From positions 333,524,009 through 333,588,008 of the forward strand of contig NC_073693.1 of the NCBI RefSeq assembly GCF_029784155.1: 64,000 bases of DNA, given 5' to 3'. Below, in pieces: positions 19,442 through 30,895 of this stretch. The translations under genes and the position numbers were made by a program. The notes under the pieces were generated by a model. The model saw only the letters and a list, made by a program, of their open reading frames with translations, made no database searches and had not been told where the DNA came from. Each line of letters opens with the position of its first letter. Positions within the stretch are counted from its first letter, which is position 1. This DNA comes from Uranotaenia lowii. Lineage: Eukaryota > Arthropoda > Insecta > Diptera > Culicidae.

Positions 19442-21476
19442 TGTAACGGGTTAATAATGCAAAACCTTTTCTCTGTAAGACCAATATCAAAAACACATTG
19501 ATTTGAGATAAACGACTGTAAATATTCATATAATTATATCCTTAATAGTTTTACCAAAATAAATAAGCATAAAATTAAATTATTTCAATTCGAAAACGAA
19601 AACATTTCGACATTCATATTTCAAGTGCCACCCTAGACGAACAATCATCAAAACCATTAGCACGCTATTGAAGGCTTTAGATCAACCAACACACTTCCAA
19701 CTTTAAACGTGTGGCTTGAGACGCCGTCTTTCGTAGACCACCGACGGCAGACTTTGTTTGCATCAGGTGAATGACCTCCTTCGGGATGCGTTGTGAACCT
19801 AAAAGTTTGGGGAAGAAAAAGATTGGTTTCTAATTTCGGATTTGGAAGGGGAAGACAAGGGCTATCCGAGAATTCGCGAGAGAGGATTTAATTGTTTAAC
19901 TTCGCGATTCGACTAAGTCGGATCGGGTAGTTCCGGTCACGAAGTTAAGCTAATCCAGTAAGCCAGATGACGAAAAGATCTCCCGACCCATTTATTCCCG
20001 GTGATTAGCGTAGGCAAGATCGGTGATCTTTCATCGTGAAAATTAGTCAGACTTGGTAATTTCGAACACTTGTGATTTCGTTTTTCAGTGCCTTTAATTA
20101 ATTATCTCTCTCGAATAGCCTAGACCTAGAAAGCATAGGAAGTGGTATTGAAGTGGCAACAGTTGCTAAGAGGCGTTGTCCACCAAAAGATTCCGCCAAG
20201 AATCCACTACAGCCACCCAGGAGAGATCGTCTTACGCCGAGCCACGTCGTTAAGAGCATCGACAGATTCCCTGAACGTTACACCGGCTAGCAGACACCAA
20301 CATCCTAGCCAAACAGTGGTAAGCCTTCAGAACCACCGCGCCGCGGTTTTCTCGCGATTACGAGAACCGCGGTCATCATCTTTTCCATCGTCGTTGCCAA
20401 CCAACAGCAGACCGCGACGGCTAGCTAGAGAACATCTTCTCTAGCTGCGCCGCAATCCGCCGATCAAAAAGTTTCGCCGAATCACCGCAGCAGAGCTACC
20501 ACCACATGACCGCCAACTAGAGTGGTAGGCCAGGAGCGCCGCAGTAGTTCGCCGCAGAACAACAAAAATGGTGAGGTAATGGCTGCCCAAAACTCCACAA
20601 TAAATTAACCGGAAACGTGAGTACTCCCATATTAAGAACATGTTCTTATAGCGATCGTTTTTAAACCGCTTTTTCTTCGGCCCGCAACATTTGCAAAATT
20701 TATGTTGCGCGAGCGCGAGCATTTGGTCGACATCTTCAAATCGGCGGACCATTAATGATTCGGACCGGCGAGCCGCGAAAAGTAGCCCTATTTTGAAAAG
20801 TTGTCATTTGTTCCACATGAAACAATAACGGATGGAAACGAACATCGGACGCATCTTTGACGTACAAAACATCTAACCACTCCACCACGAACACCACCAG
20901 TAAAAGTTTGAGAGAGAAGGAAAAGCTTAGGCCTAAATAACACACTACAAATGTAAATAAACACAACAGAATAAAATGGAATGTTTTCGCAAAAATGTAA
21001 GTCGGCTCCGATAAGTCTCGAAGGAGACGAGAATTTGAGAATGTACAATTAATTAAGGTATTGGGAAAGGGGGTTACAAGTTGTTCCTGTTTGTTCGCGT
21101 AATTTCAAGTTCACTTCATTTACTGCGGAGGCTGGCCGCGAATCCAGTCACGATCATTCCTTCACTAAACCGGGGTAGAGTCTTGTACGACGGCTTAGAC
21201 CCTGGTAGTTTTTCTTTGGGCCGAACAACAGCTAACTCCCCTTTCCACGAATTTCTGCAGGGTTTCGTCTCGTCTTCGGGGCGGCCTCAAAAGGGCCGAA
21301 GTACGAATCCCTTTTTGGAGACCCTTCCGCTTCTTTCCCAAAATAGGGAATCAACAGGAACTCGCGACCGAGTCTCATTAGCTGGGCAAACTAAGACAGG
21401 GTAGGTGGTCTTCCATCCGGAAGTGGCGCTTAAGCCACCCACTTAAAAACGGAAGTGTGTCGGGCCTCTCGTTATA
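19442..21476 (+). repeat. 5' LTR of element D, 2,035 bp
   Basis: Starts TGTAACGGG and ends CGTTATA. It contains strong hairpins: a CCGCGG-tipped stem at 20340-20372, and AGCTAGAGAA pairing with TTCTCTAGCT at about 20423-20446. It has several ~100-codon frames on both strands, but none looks like a protein. It is unusually long for an insect Ty3/gypsy LTR. Confidence 0.88.
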
Positions 21477-21478
21477 TT

Positions 21479-21490
21479 TGGCGCCCAACA
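21479..21490 (+). other. Primer-binding site of element D
   Basis: TGGCGCCCAACA begins two bases after the LTR end. This is the tRNA-Lys-type PBS used by gypsy, and differs from that of provirus C. Confidence 0.75.
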
Positions 21491-22024
21491 ATACAAGGCA
21501 TTTTTTAGAATCAATTCGACAGTTTTTTTGCAAAAGTCTTCAATTCTGATTTTGAGATTTAAAGGAAAAATTAAAGGTTTAGTCCCTAGAACAGTTTTTC
21601 GGATATATTTCGAAAAAAGTACAATTTCCGGCCGAATACACAATCACTTTTAGTTTTGCTTATTTATTTGGTTATTTTTTGTGCAAATAATTTCAGGTAA
21701 ATTTGCAGTTTCTTTTCACACTTAATTCATTACAACCTTAAATTTCTATAGTATTAGTTTCTTTACCCTAAGCATATATTGTGATTAATTGTTCAACTTT
21801 GATAACTGCTGAATCGTTAATTTTTTTTCGCACATTTCATTTCGTTTAGATTTTTTTTTGCATTTGCATTTAGATATTGGTTTTACATCGACATTGAAAG
21901 TTCTTAGGTTTTTCTTTCCAATTTACATTTTTATAGTTAACATCATTTTCCAGTTTTTTTTTCTATTTCTACGATCTTTTTTTTCTCTAAGTTTTCTATC
22001 ACTTTTTTCGTTAATACTATCTAA

Positions 22025-22963
22025 ATAAAAAGTAAAAAGGATGAATTAGAGTCAGATTTTATATCGAAAGAGGAAGCAGCATTCAGAATACGTGAATATA
22101 ATCAAAAGATGATAGAGGCATTCGAACGAGAGAAAGAAAGATGGAGAAAAATCATAGAGGAGCGCGACGAAATGATTGCTCACCTATCCAATAACAGGGT
22201 AAAGCAGATCACGCGAAACCAAGATGATCGACGTGTCCCCGACCCGAGTTTGTATACCTCCGGAATAAACTCAAAGGCCTACCAGGACTTCCAATATCAG
22301 CCAACAAGCACTTCGGAACTTCCAAAGCTTAGTCCAACCAGAGGATTCGTTCCAGTTCAGCTGTTCCGACTACACGAAAACAATCCGGATTCACCAACAA
22401 CGTCGGAAGGCTCAGTTCGAGTACTCCGCCAAGGTCCTCACGTTAGCAAGGCAGAGGGGGAACAGAGCGTCACGCCAGAAGATGGGAAACTTCACTCTAA
22501 CAAAGCCCCAACAGTTTCGCCAGTAGCAGGACACCCAGATGAAATAAACACTCCTCCACACCGATTACAGCTTCCAGAACGAACTCGACAAGAGGTCATC
22601 CGCTCACTCCCGAACGAGACCTCACTTGGATTGAGTTCCACAGAACCGGAAGTATCTGGAAAAAGGGTTAGAAACTGTTATCAGAACTCGAAGCGGTACC
22701 AGGAAACTAACTCTAAGTCAAATGGCTTAAAATGGCCCAACATAAAATCTCCACTGAAGCTGTTCCAAAGCAATCGGTCACCATCTCCTTGGTTAACGAA
22801 AAAAACAAAGCAGAGGGTTTCGTGGAAAGACACCGGACAAATTAGGAACCCTCATTTTAAGCACTTCAAATTTTCCCGTTATAAAGATTGGTCAACGATT
22901 ACTTTCGACAGAAATTTATACCTATTAATAATGTCTAACCTATTTCAGCTATGCTCTTATTAA
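22025..22963 (+). CDS. Candidate Gag-like protein of element D
   Basis: An open frame begins just after a stop at 22022-22024; its first ATG is at 22109, giving 284 residues. The start (EAAFRIREYNQKMIEAFE, REKERWRKIIEERDEMIAHL) is a charged coiled coil that extends upstream of the ATG, so the true N-terminus may lie further 5'. The rest is hydrophilic, rich in Pro, Ser, Asn and Arg, and lacks capsid or zinc-knuckle signatures. It is the only sizeable frame in the interior. It lies ~630 bp after the PBS, where gag would be. The assignment rests on position only. A stop ends it at 22963 with no pol frame after it. Confidence 0.4.
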   Translation: MKSKKDELESDFISKEEAAFRIREYNQKMIEAFEREKERWRKIIEERDEMIAHLSNNRVKQITRNQDDRRVPDPSLYTSGINSKAYQDFQYQPTSTSELPKLSPTRGFVPVQLFRLHENNPDSPTTSEGSVRVLRQGPHVSKAEGEQSVTPEDGKLHSNKAPTVSPVAGHPDEINTPPHRLQLPERTRQEVIRSLPNETSLGLSSTEPEVSGKRVRNCYQNSKRYQETNSKSNGLKWPNIKSPLKLFQSNRSPSPWLTKKTKQRVSWKDTGQIRNPHFKHFKFSRYKDWSTITFDRNLYLLIMSNLFQLCSY

Positions 22964-25150
22964 TTAAGAGACCAGATTCAAAAAGAAACACCGATAGGGC
23001 ACAGGCGAATGTCCGACGGACTCGCGAGAAAGGAGTTAAACTATTCGAGCTGAGGGAACCGGAACCCATCTTCCAAACGACAACTTTTAACCGCGGATAA
23101 CGATTTCAGTCAGATTAGAAGCGCGCAACTGTAAATAGTTAGTAGTAAGTCCTAGTTCCCTAACAATTCATGTAAGTTAGTCGTAAGCTAGTTTAACCTT
23201 AGCAAGTAAGAACTAAAAAAACTCACAGCTTTCCTTTAAGCAATTTGCTGTAACCATGGGCAGGCATCACCACCGAGAGCAGGAGAGGGCACCAGGGGCA
23301 AGCACCTCCATCTGGAATCGAAGAAGGCACCTCCGATCCACGCACGAGACATCGGGTCACACAAATCGAGCCAGTCATCTTCCTGAGTCGCCTCGTTAGC
23401 GGTTTCGAAGAATCTATGCTCCATCCAACATCACCCAGAGCATGAGTCCCTATGCGGTTGACATTTTCACCTGGGAGACGGGAGAAGAAATTTCAATTCC
23501 TGTTTCCAAAGTGGACTTACCTGTTACGACACAATTTAGAATGCACCACAGCTGATTTTTTTCGCCACCCCCGCACCGTTTCAGTTCAGACCAATCATCA
23601 TCTTTGCAAAATGCATTCATTCACGAGGTTGGGCTGAAAAAAAGAAAGGAAACAATCTTACACCCGACGTAGGAACGAAATAAATCATTCGACGATCCTT
23701 GCTCCAGACGAAGGGCATCCTCCAACACCAGGTCTCCATTTCTCGAAGGTATATCCGGTGGTAGGTCCAGCGTTGGCCAGTAAATGTTCCAGATAGCGGC
23801 AAATTCCGGAACCACAGCACGAACAATTCGTCACGCGGCGAGATTTTCCGAGTTTGTTTTGATTCGGTTTGACGTTTTGGGGTTGCGGTTGCCAGTTATG
23901 GTTTTTTTATTTGAATGAGTGTCGGAGTTCATAGAGATGGATTCTGGTACAGGAATGTTTGATGAAAGGTTGAATGATATTTTTTTTGAGTGAATGAGTT
24001 AGTTTAGGTTAAGGTGGTACATCAGATTCTTATTAACAAGAATCTGACTTTAAGGTTTTGGCTTCCTGTAAGTAAAAGGATACTCTAAGTTTATCGACAC
24101 GAACAGGGAGCAAAATCAGCTTATTTCGCAGGGATGTGCGAAGATCCGCAATCTCGCTAGATGCAGGGGAAGGATATTTCGCGCAAACCTCGGTATGTGG
24201 TGAGTCGTTGGACCATAAGCTCCGGAATCGGTACATCCAGGTGGTGGAGCGAATGGTTCCATACGACGTTTTCATTCCAGCAGTGGTGAAACTTGGAGCT
24301 CGAGGTAGAAGATTTTTCAATCCAGCAGTGGTGAAACTGTAGTATTTAAGGTTTATTTTTGTGTATGAATGGGGTAGCCACAACCACAGAACGTCACTCA
24401 GATCAAAACAATCAAGGGAAATCTTCGCAACATCGCAAGCAGAGCATGACATCCATTTTTTTTCGAGTTCGAAAATAATTTTCCCTTTTTCTGCCATAGT
24501 TTTGTTTTGTTTTTTGGTCTGCTTCGTAGTATCATCGCAGTTTTATAGATTTTTTTTTTTTGGCTACAGTTAAAATTCCTTTTTTTTTCACCTAAACAAG
24601 TAAGCCGTTAATAAGTTTTTTTTTCGCAATAAGCCTTTTCTTTCTTCGCATTTTTTCTTAGTAAGTTCACATTTCTTTATTTGTTAGTAGTTAGCATTTA
24701 CTTTTATTTTGATTAGTTTTTTTTTGTAGACACTATTTTGATTTTCTTTTTGATTCCTTTTGCCATTTTTTTTTTCTTATCTTTTGTAGTTAATAGTTGT
24801 AAATATTTTCCTCTTTCATGATAGAAACATTATATTTTCTGAGCAATATTTTTTTTCGCGTTTATTTTGCTTCTAAATCACTCTAGTTTCTAGGTTTGAG
24901 TTTTCACTTTTTGAACTAATTTGGCGATTTTCGCTGGAGACCGGAGACTCACGTCGTTGATGGTCAGTGGCAGGCCCGTTTAGGAGCTCCTGTAAATAGC
25001 GATGAGTTATTTAATTAACGTTGATTCCATATGACCCCGAAAATCAATAAATTAGTTTGAACTGACAAAAACGAACCTACGAAAAATTTGATTGACTTTG
25101 AACCTTCGATTCAAGCCAATCAAATTTTTCGTAACTTTAGCGCGGAATGA
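22964..25150. other. Interior of element D, 3' part; no gene seen
   Basis: Minus-strand frames of 60-150 codons (23236-23826 and 24033-24497) show no recognisable motif. At 24271-24340 a short direct repeat (ATTCCAGCAGTGGTGAAACT and ATCCAGCAGTGGTGAAACT) occurs. 24500-24900 is T-rich. A hairpin lies at 25079-25132, just before the 3' LTR. There is no classical polypurine tract. Confidence 0.5.
25079..25132. repeat. Perfect 16-bp inverted repeat before the 3' LTR of D
   Basis: ACGAAAAATTTGATTG (25079-25094) pairs with CAATCAAATTTTTCGT (25117-25132) around a 22-base loop. It ends 18 bases before the 3' LTR, where a polypurine tract would be expected. Confidence 0.8.
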
Positions 25151-27185
25151 TGTAACGGGTTAATAATGCAAAACCTTTTCTCTGTAAGACCAATATCAAA
25201 AACACATTGATTTGAGATAAACGACTGTAAATATTCATATAATTATATCCTTAATAGTTTTACCAAAATAAATAAGCATAAAATTAAATTATTTCAATTC
25301 GAAAACGAAAACATTTCGACATTCATATTTCAAGTGCCACCCTAGACGAACAATCATCAAAACCATTAGCACGCTATTGAAGGCTTTAGATCAACCAACA
25401 CACTTCCAACTTTAAACGTGTGGCTTGAGACGCCGTCTTTCGTAGACCACCGACGGCAGACTTTGTTTGCATCAGGTGAATGACCTCCTTCGGGATGCGT
25501 TGTGAACCTAAAAGTTTGGGGAAGAAAAAGATTGGTTTCTAATTTCGGATTTGGAAGGGGAAGACAAGGGCTATCCGAGAATTCGCGAGAGAGGATTTAA
25601 TTGTTTAACTTCGCGATTCGACTAAGTCGGATCGGGTAGTTCCGGTCACGAAGTTAAGCTAATCCAGTAAGCCAGATGACGAAAAGATCTCCCGACCCAT
25701 TTATTCCCGGTGATTAGCGTAGGCAAGATCGGTGATCTTTCATCGTGAAAATTAGTCAGACTTGGTAATTTCGAACACTTGTGATTTCGTTTTTCAGTGC
25801 CTTTAATTAATTATCTCTCTCGAATAGCCTAGACCTAGAAAGCATAGGAAGTGGTATTGAAGTGGCAACAGTTGCTAAGAGGCGTTGTCCACCAAAAGAT
25901 TCCGCCAAGAATCCACTACAGCCACCCAGGAGAGATCGTCTTACGCCGAGCCACGTCGTTAAGAGCATCGACAGATTCCCTGAACGTTACACCGGCTAGC
26001 AGACACCAACATCCTAGCCAAACAGTGGTAAGCCTTCAGAACCACCGCGCCGCGGTTTTCTCGCGATTACGAGAACCGCGGTCATCATCTTTTCCATCGT
26101 CGTTGCCAACCAACAGCAGACCGCGACGGCTAGCTAGAGAACATCTTCTCTAGCTGCGCCGCAATCCGCCGATCAAAAAGTTTCGCCGAATCACCGCAGC
26201 AGAGCTACCACCACATGACCGCCAACTAGAGTGGTAGGCCAGGAGCGCCGCAGTAGTTCGCCGCAGAACAACAAAAATGGTGAGGTAATGGCTGCCCAAA
26301 ACTCCACAATAAATTAACCGGAAACGTGAGTACTCCCATATTAAGAACATGTTCTTATAGCGATCGTTTTTAAACCGCTTTTTCTTCGGCCCGCAACATT
26401 TGCAAAATTTATGTTGCGCGAGCGCGAGCATTTGGTCGACATCTTCAAATCGGCGGACCATTAATGATTCGGACCGGCGAGCCGCGAAAAGTAGCCCTAT
26501 TTTGAAAAGTTGTCATTTGTTCCACATGAAACAATAACGGATGGAAACGAACATCGGACGCATCTTTGACGTACAAAACATCTAACCACTCCACCACGAA
26601 CACCACCAGTAAAAGTTTGAGAGAGAAGGAAAAGCTTAGGCCTAAATAACACACTACAAATGTAAATAAACACAACAGAATAAAATGGAATGTTTTCGCA
26701 AAAATGTAAGTCGGCTCCGATAAGTCTCGAAGGAGACGAGAATTTGAGAATGTACAATTAATTAAGGTATTGGGAAAGGGGGTTACAAGTTGTTCCTGTT
26801 TGTTCGCGTAATTTCAAGTTCACTTCATTTACTGCGGAGGCTGGCCGCGAATCCAGTCACGATCATTCCTTCACTAAACCGGGGTAGAGTCTTGTACGAC
26901 GGCTTAGACCCTGGTAGTTTTTCTTTGGGCCGAACAACAGCTAACTCCCCTTTCCACGAATTTCTGCAGGGTTTCGTCTCGTCTTCGGGGCGGCCTCAAA
27001 AGGGCCGAAGTACGAATCCCTTTTTGGAGACCCTTCCGCTTCTTTCCCAAAATAGGGAATCAACAGGAACTCGCGACCGAGTCTCATTAGCTGGGCAAAC
27101 TAAGACAGGGTAGGTGGTCTTCCATCCGGAAGTGGCGCTTAAGCCACCCACTTAAAAACGGAAGTGTGTCGGGGCTCTCGTTATA
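25151..27185 (+). repeat. 3' LTR of element D
   Basis: Same length as 19442-21476. The one difference I see is near 27175 (GGGGCTC against GGGCCTC at 21464). Confidence 0.88.
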
Positions 27186-28536
27186 TTTGGCCTACTTTTA
27201 TGTGGCTCGCCAGTCCAAACAATTTTATAACCCGCTGATTCAATGAAGCGGTTAAAATCTCGCGCTCGCGCAACATAAATTGTGCAAAAGTTGCGGGCGA
27301 AAAACGTACGTTTTTAAAAGCGATCGCAGAAGAAACATGTTCTTAATATGGGAGTACTCACGTTTCCGGTTAATTTATTGTGGAGTTTTGGGCAGCCATT
27401 ACCTCACCATTTTTGTTGTTCTGCGGCGAACTACTGCGGCGCTCCTGGCCTACCACTCTAGTTGGCGGTCATGTGGTGGTAGCTCTGCTGCGGTGATTCG
27501 GCGAAACTTTTTGATCGGCGGATTGCGGCGCAGCTAGAGAAGATGTTCTCTAGCTAGCCGTCGCGGTCTGCTGTTGGTTGGCAACGACGATGGAAAAGAT
27601 GATGACCGCGGTTCTCGTAATCGCGAGAAAACCGCGGCGCGGTGGTTCTGAAGGCTTACCACTGTTTGGCTAGGATGTTGGTGTCTGCTAGCCGGTGTAA
27701 CGTTCAGGGAATCTGTCGATGCTCTTAACGACGTGGCTCGGCGTAAGACGATCTCTCCTGGGTGGCTGTAGTGGATTCTTGGCGGAATCTTTTGGTGGAC
27801 AACGCCTCTTAGCAACTGTTGCCACTTCAATACCACTTCCTATGCTTTCTAGGTCTAGGCTATTCGAGAGAGATAATTAATTAAAGGCACTGAAAAACGA
27901 AATCACAAGTGTTCGAAATTACCAAGTCTGACTAATTTTCACGATGAAAGATCACCGATCTTGCCTACGCTAATCACCGGGAATAAATGGGTCGGGAGAT
28001 CTTTTCGTCATCTGGCTTACTGGATTAGCTTAACTTCGTGACCGGAACTACCCGATCCGACTTAGTCGAATCGCGAAGTTAAACAATTAAATCCTCTCTC
28101 GCGAATTCTCGGATAGCCCTTGTCTTCCCCTTCCAAATCCGAAATTAGAAACCAATCTTTTTCTTCCCCAAACTTTTAGGTTCACAACGCATCCCGAAGG
28201 AGGTCATTCACCTGATGCAAACAAAGTCTGCCGTCGGTGGTCTACGAAAGACGGCGTCTCAAGCCACACGTTTAAAGTTGGAAGTGTGTTGGTTGATCTA
28301 AAGCCTTCAATAGCGTGCTAATGGTTTTGATGATTGTTCGTCTAGGGTGGCACTTGAAATATGAATGTCGAAATGTTTTCGTTTTCGAATTGAAATAATT
28401 TAATTTTATGCTTATTTATTTTGGTAAAACTATTAAGGATATAATTATATGAATATTTACAGTCGTTTATCTCAAATCAATGTGTTTTTGATATTGGTCT
28501 TACAGAGAAAAGGTTTTGCATTATTAACCCGTTACA
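27186..28536 (-). repeat. Truncated third LTR of D type, inverted, abutting the 3' LTR
   Basis: Read on the minus strand from 28536 it matches the first ~1,345 bp of the D LTR (19442 to about 20787) and then stops exactly at the end of the 3' LTR. The first ~1,200 bp (28536 to about 27338) read as identical to the LTR. The remaining ~150 bp are clearly homologous but much more diverged. ACTT follows at 28537-28540 and equals the bases before the 5' LTR (19438-19441). The rest of this LTR (the 20788-21476 equivalent) is absent on both sides. Confidence 0.85.
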
Positions 28537-28620
28537 ACTTGATAAATCTAAAAATTCAAAAATGTGACAAATAACGTCAACTTTCACTTTTCTTAAATTT
28601 TCTACCGTTACTATAGCAGA

Positions 28621-28795
28621 AGACTGAGTCGATTTGGGGTCATTTTTGAATTTCTGAAACCCTGGGATCTAAAAAATCGTCCATGATTTTTTGCAGAGTT
28701 TTTTTTAGTAAATTTGAACTTTCAGGTTTGTATGGGAAAATTTAAGATTTTGTACTGAAAAATCAAAATAATTTTTGTTCATTTTGTGAAACCGA
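28621..28795 (-). repeat. Dispersed repeat family 1, copy b (inverted)
   Basis: Reverse complement of the 18791-18995 and 59595-59797 family. It begins AGACTGAGTCGATTTGGGGTCA and includes CAGGTTTGTATGG. With copy a it brackets composite element D symmetrically in inverted orientation. Confidence 0.75.
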
Positions 28796-29399
28796 TGATT
28801 CCCCACAAACTATGATTTGCAAATTGAGTTACTTACGCAAAACTCATGAAAAACTACTTTTCCATCGGAAAAATCAAAACAAAATTAAGATCATTAGCAA
28901 ATGAGCATAAGTTTGTTATGAGCTGTAGGTTTCCAGCCGATATAATTTTCGGGTGCTTGTTTTATTATGTAAGTAAATTTATTTCAGCATCTTAAATAAT
29001 AGAAGCATGTGAAGCGTATACAAGTTAAGCACATAAAAAAATATTTGTTTACGCAAAGCGACAACGATAACAGTTGAATCGAGATTTCAATCTCAACACA
29101 CATCCAAGATATTCTGGTCCACGTTTTCCCATGTCCCACGCTACCCTAAATCTTAAAAATTTTAATTTCGAGAAAAAAAAATTTATTTGGTTAAGATTAT
29201 GATTGATTTGTTCTATGATTTTGGCTTTAGAAAGCTTCCAAAAAAACAACCGTTATGGAAATTTTTAGGACGTTTTTAAGAAGTTTCTTTCAGTAAACAT
29301 AGTATTTTTTGTTGTTTTGTAGTAATTTTAAATAATTTGGATTAAAAGGTTATCGAAATGTATAAAACTCGCACTGAATAACTGAAAAAACGGATAGTT

Positions 29400-29970
29400 T
29401 CAAAAAATTATCCAGATTACTATCATTTTATTTGAGATCCAAGTACAGCAGTCTAAGCAGTTCTTAAAAAAGTGTGCCAAAGTCTGCATTATTCAATATA
29501 AGCAGGATAATATCAATAAATATCATTTTTCTTGTGTAAGTCGTTGGATCCCAAGGGGAATAAAATTTAAACGTTTAAGTCGACTGCAGAAAGATAGAGC
29601 AAATTGAAAGCCTTGTTGACACACATAGAACTGAATGTGAACTTTATGTGTGTTTTCATCAGTGGCTCCAGAGAGTCTCCAACAAAATGTTTTCTTAAAT
29701 ACATTTATTTAGAACGGCACATACACCAGAGTTAAAATAACAAGTTTTAATGAGAACATGAAGAAAAAAATTATAAATCATAACTGTTTATTAATAGTTC
29801 TAACTTGTGTTGAGGTATCGAAAATATAGTTTTGAAGCTTTAAATGAAAAAAAAAAATGAAAAATATGCGAAAAATGAAAAACGAAACAAAAACACGATG
29901 CTTCAAATCTTTTTCGCCACGTTAGGAAAAAAATAAATAATATTTGAGAATAGCAACGCTATAATAGATG
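29400..29970 (+). repeat. Direct duplication family 3, copy 1
   Basis: Collinear with 34190-34660. Shared blocks include CCAGATTA.TATC, ACAGCAGTC.AAGCAGT, CTTGTGTAA, TTGGATCCCA, AGAACTGAA.CTGAACTT, CAGTGGCTCCA.AGAGT, AAAATAACAAGTTTTAA and GCCACGTTA. The copies differ by substitutions and deletions; copy 1 is about 100 bp longer. Confidence 0.75.
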
Positions 29971-30289
29971 TTTACATGGCAAAAAGGGGATTTTTTCAGC
30001 ACGAGTCGTAAATTTATCCAGCGAGTGCTGAAAATTACAAGTGTTGCAACGAGTTGCACACACATTTTTTTTGGCCAAACCGCAAAAAGTATTCTTCAAA
30101 ATTTTGTTCTTTTCAAACCTGAAGAAACAGGTTTTTATTTATTCAATCCAAATCAAAAAAGCAGCACAAATATTGAAATACTGAACGTAAAATTTGAAAC
30201 AATGAAAAGAACTAAGCTTTTAAGAATTGACAAACTAGTTGAATCTAAACTTTGAATCGTAAAAATCTATTATTTTGTTAAGGTGACAG

Positions 30290-30811
30290 TACGTTAGTTA
30301 AAAAAATAGGTTCGAGTTGGCGTTGTACTCTCTCCGTGAGCGGGTGTGTTTTTTTTCGTCTCCGGTGCGTCGTGATTTTATGTATCGAAGTGGCTGTAAA
30401 CGATGGACTTTTTTTTATCAAAGTGAATTGAATTCGAATATTGGCCTATATAGAGAAAAGTTTAAAAGTTAAGTGGAAAGTATTAGCATGCAGTTCATTT
30501 GCGTTTTGCTGCTGGTGGGATACCGAAACTACAAAGGGTGGCTTGTTGCGGCGTAGGAGAACATTCAAAAAATGGTTTTTCGTAGAAAGACTAATGAAGT
30601 GTTCTGTATAGAGGGGCAGGGTTGGTAAATTTTTTTGGCAAGGTTTGACGCGAAGTGTAAATTTGCTAATGCATGAAATACCGGAAGCAATACGGGAGGA
30701 GGAGGCCTATAGTTTTTGAAGAGAGAGAGTTTCAGAATAAAATTATTTGTGCAACAAGGTGAAGTGAAAAAAAAACATTGAAAAGAACTAGGATTCCCAC
30801 TGAAACGTTAC
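30290..30811 (+). promoter_or_regulatory. Candidate first-exon 5' UTR or promoter region
   Basis: A stretch with higher GC than its surroundings lies directly upstream of the ATG at 30812 of the host gene model. It contains no open frame continuous with that ATG beyond a stop at 30779. A start-site motif cannot be singled out. Confidence 0.3.
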
Positions 30812-30895
30812 ATGCATGAACATGTCATATCATGTTGGCCCGAGCCAGGAGAGGCTGCCAGAGACGCATTGTTTTCGCAGAGAGGCACAAAATTG
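30812..30895 (+). CDS. Host gene, exon with candidate start (model exon 1)
   Basis: From the ATG at 30812 the frame gives 28 codons (MHEHVISCWPEPGEAARDAL, then FSQRGTKL). It stops exactly at a good donor, TTG followed by GTGAGA, in phase 0. An in-frame stop at 30779-30781 precedes it, so this ATG is a plausible start of an alternative first exon of a longer gene. It pairs in phase with exon 31462-31483. The product is not recognised. Confidence 0.42.

Larger units (their letters stand above)
19442..27185 (+). mobile_element. LTR element D, large LTRs, no pol (LARD-like)
   Basis: Two 2,035-bp LTRs (19442-21476 and 25151-27185) show one difference that I can find, so the element is young. A PBS of gypsy/tRNA-Lys type follows the first LTR. 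The 3.7-kb interior encodes one candidate Gag-like frame (22025-22963) and no protease, RT or integrase that I recognise. This architecture is that of a large non-autonomous derivative. The right LTR end is not followed by a copy of the left flank. Instead a truncated inverted LTR abuts it, and the matching ACTT lies beyond that (28537-28540). Confidence 0.85.

Noticed and set aside
20142..21404. Frames of 76-107 codons repeated in LTR1, LTR2 and the inverted copy of element D
   Set aside because: They recur only because the LTR does, occur on both strands at once and show no protein-like features; strong hairpins cross them.
23236..24497. Minus-strand frames in the interior of element D
   Set aside because: Antisense to the element, without protease, RT or integrase motifs, and overlapping in several frames.
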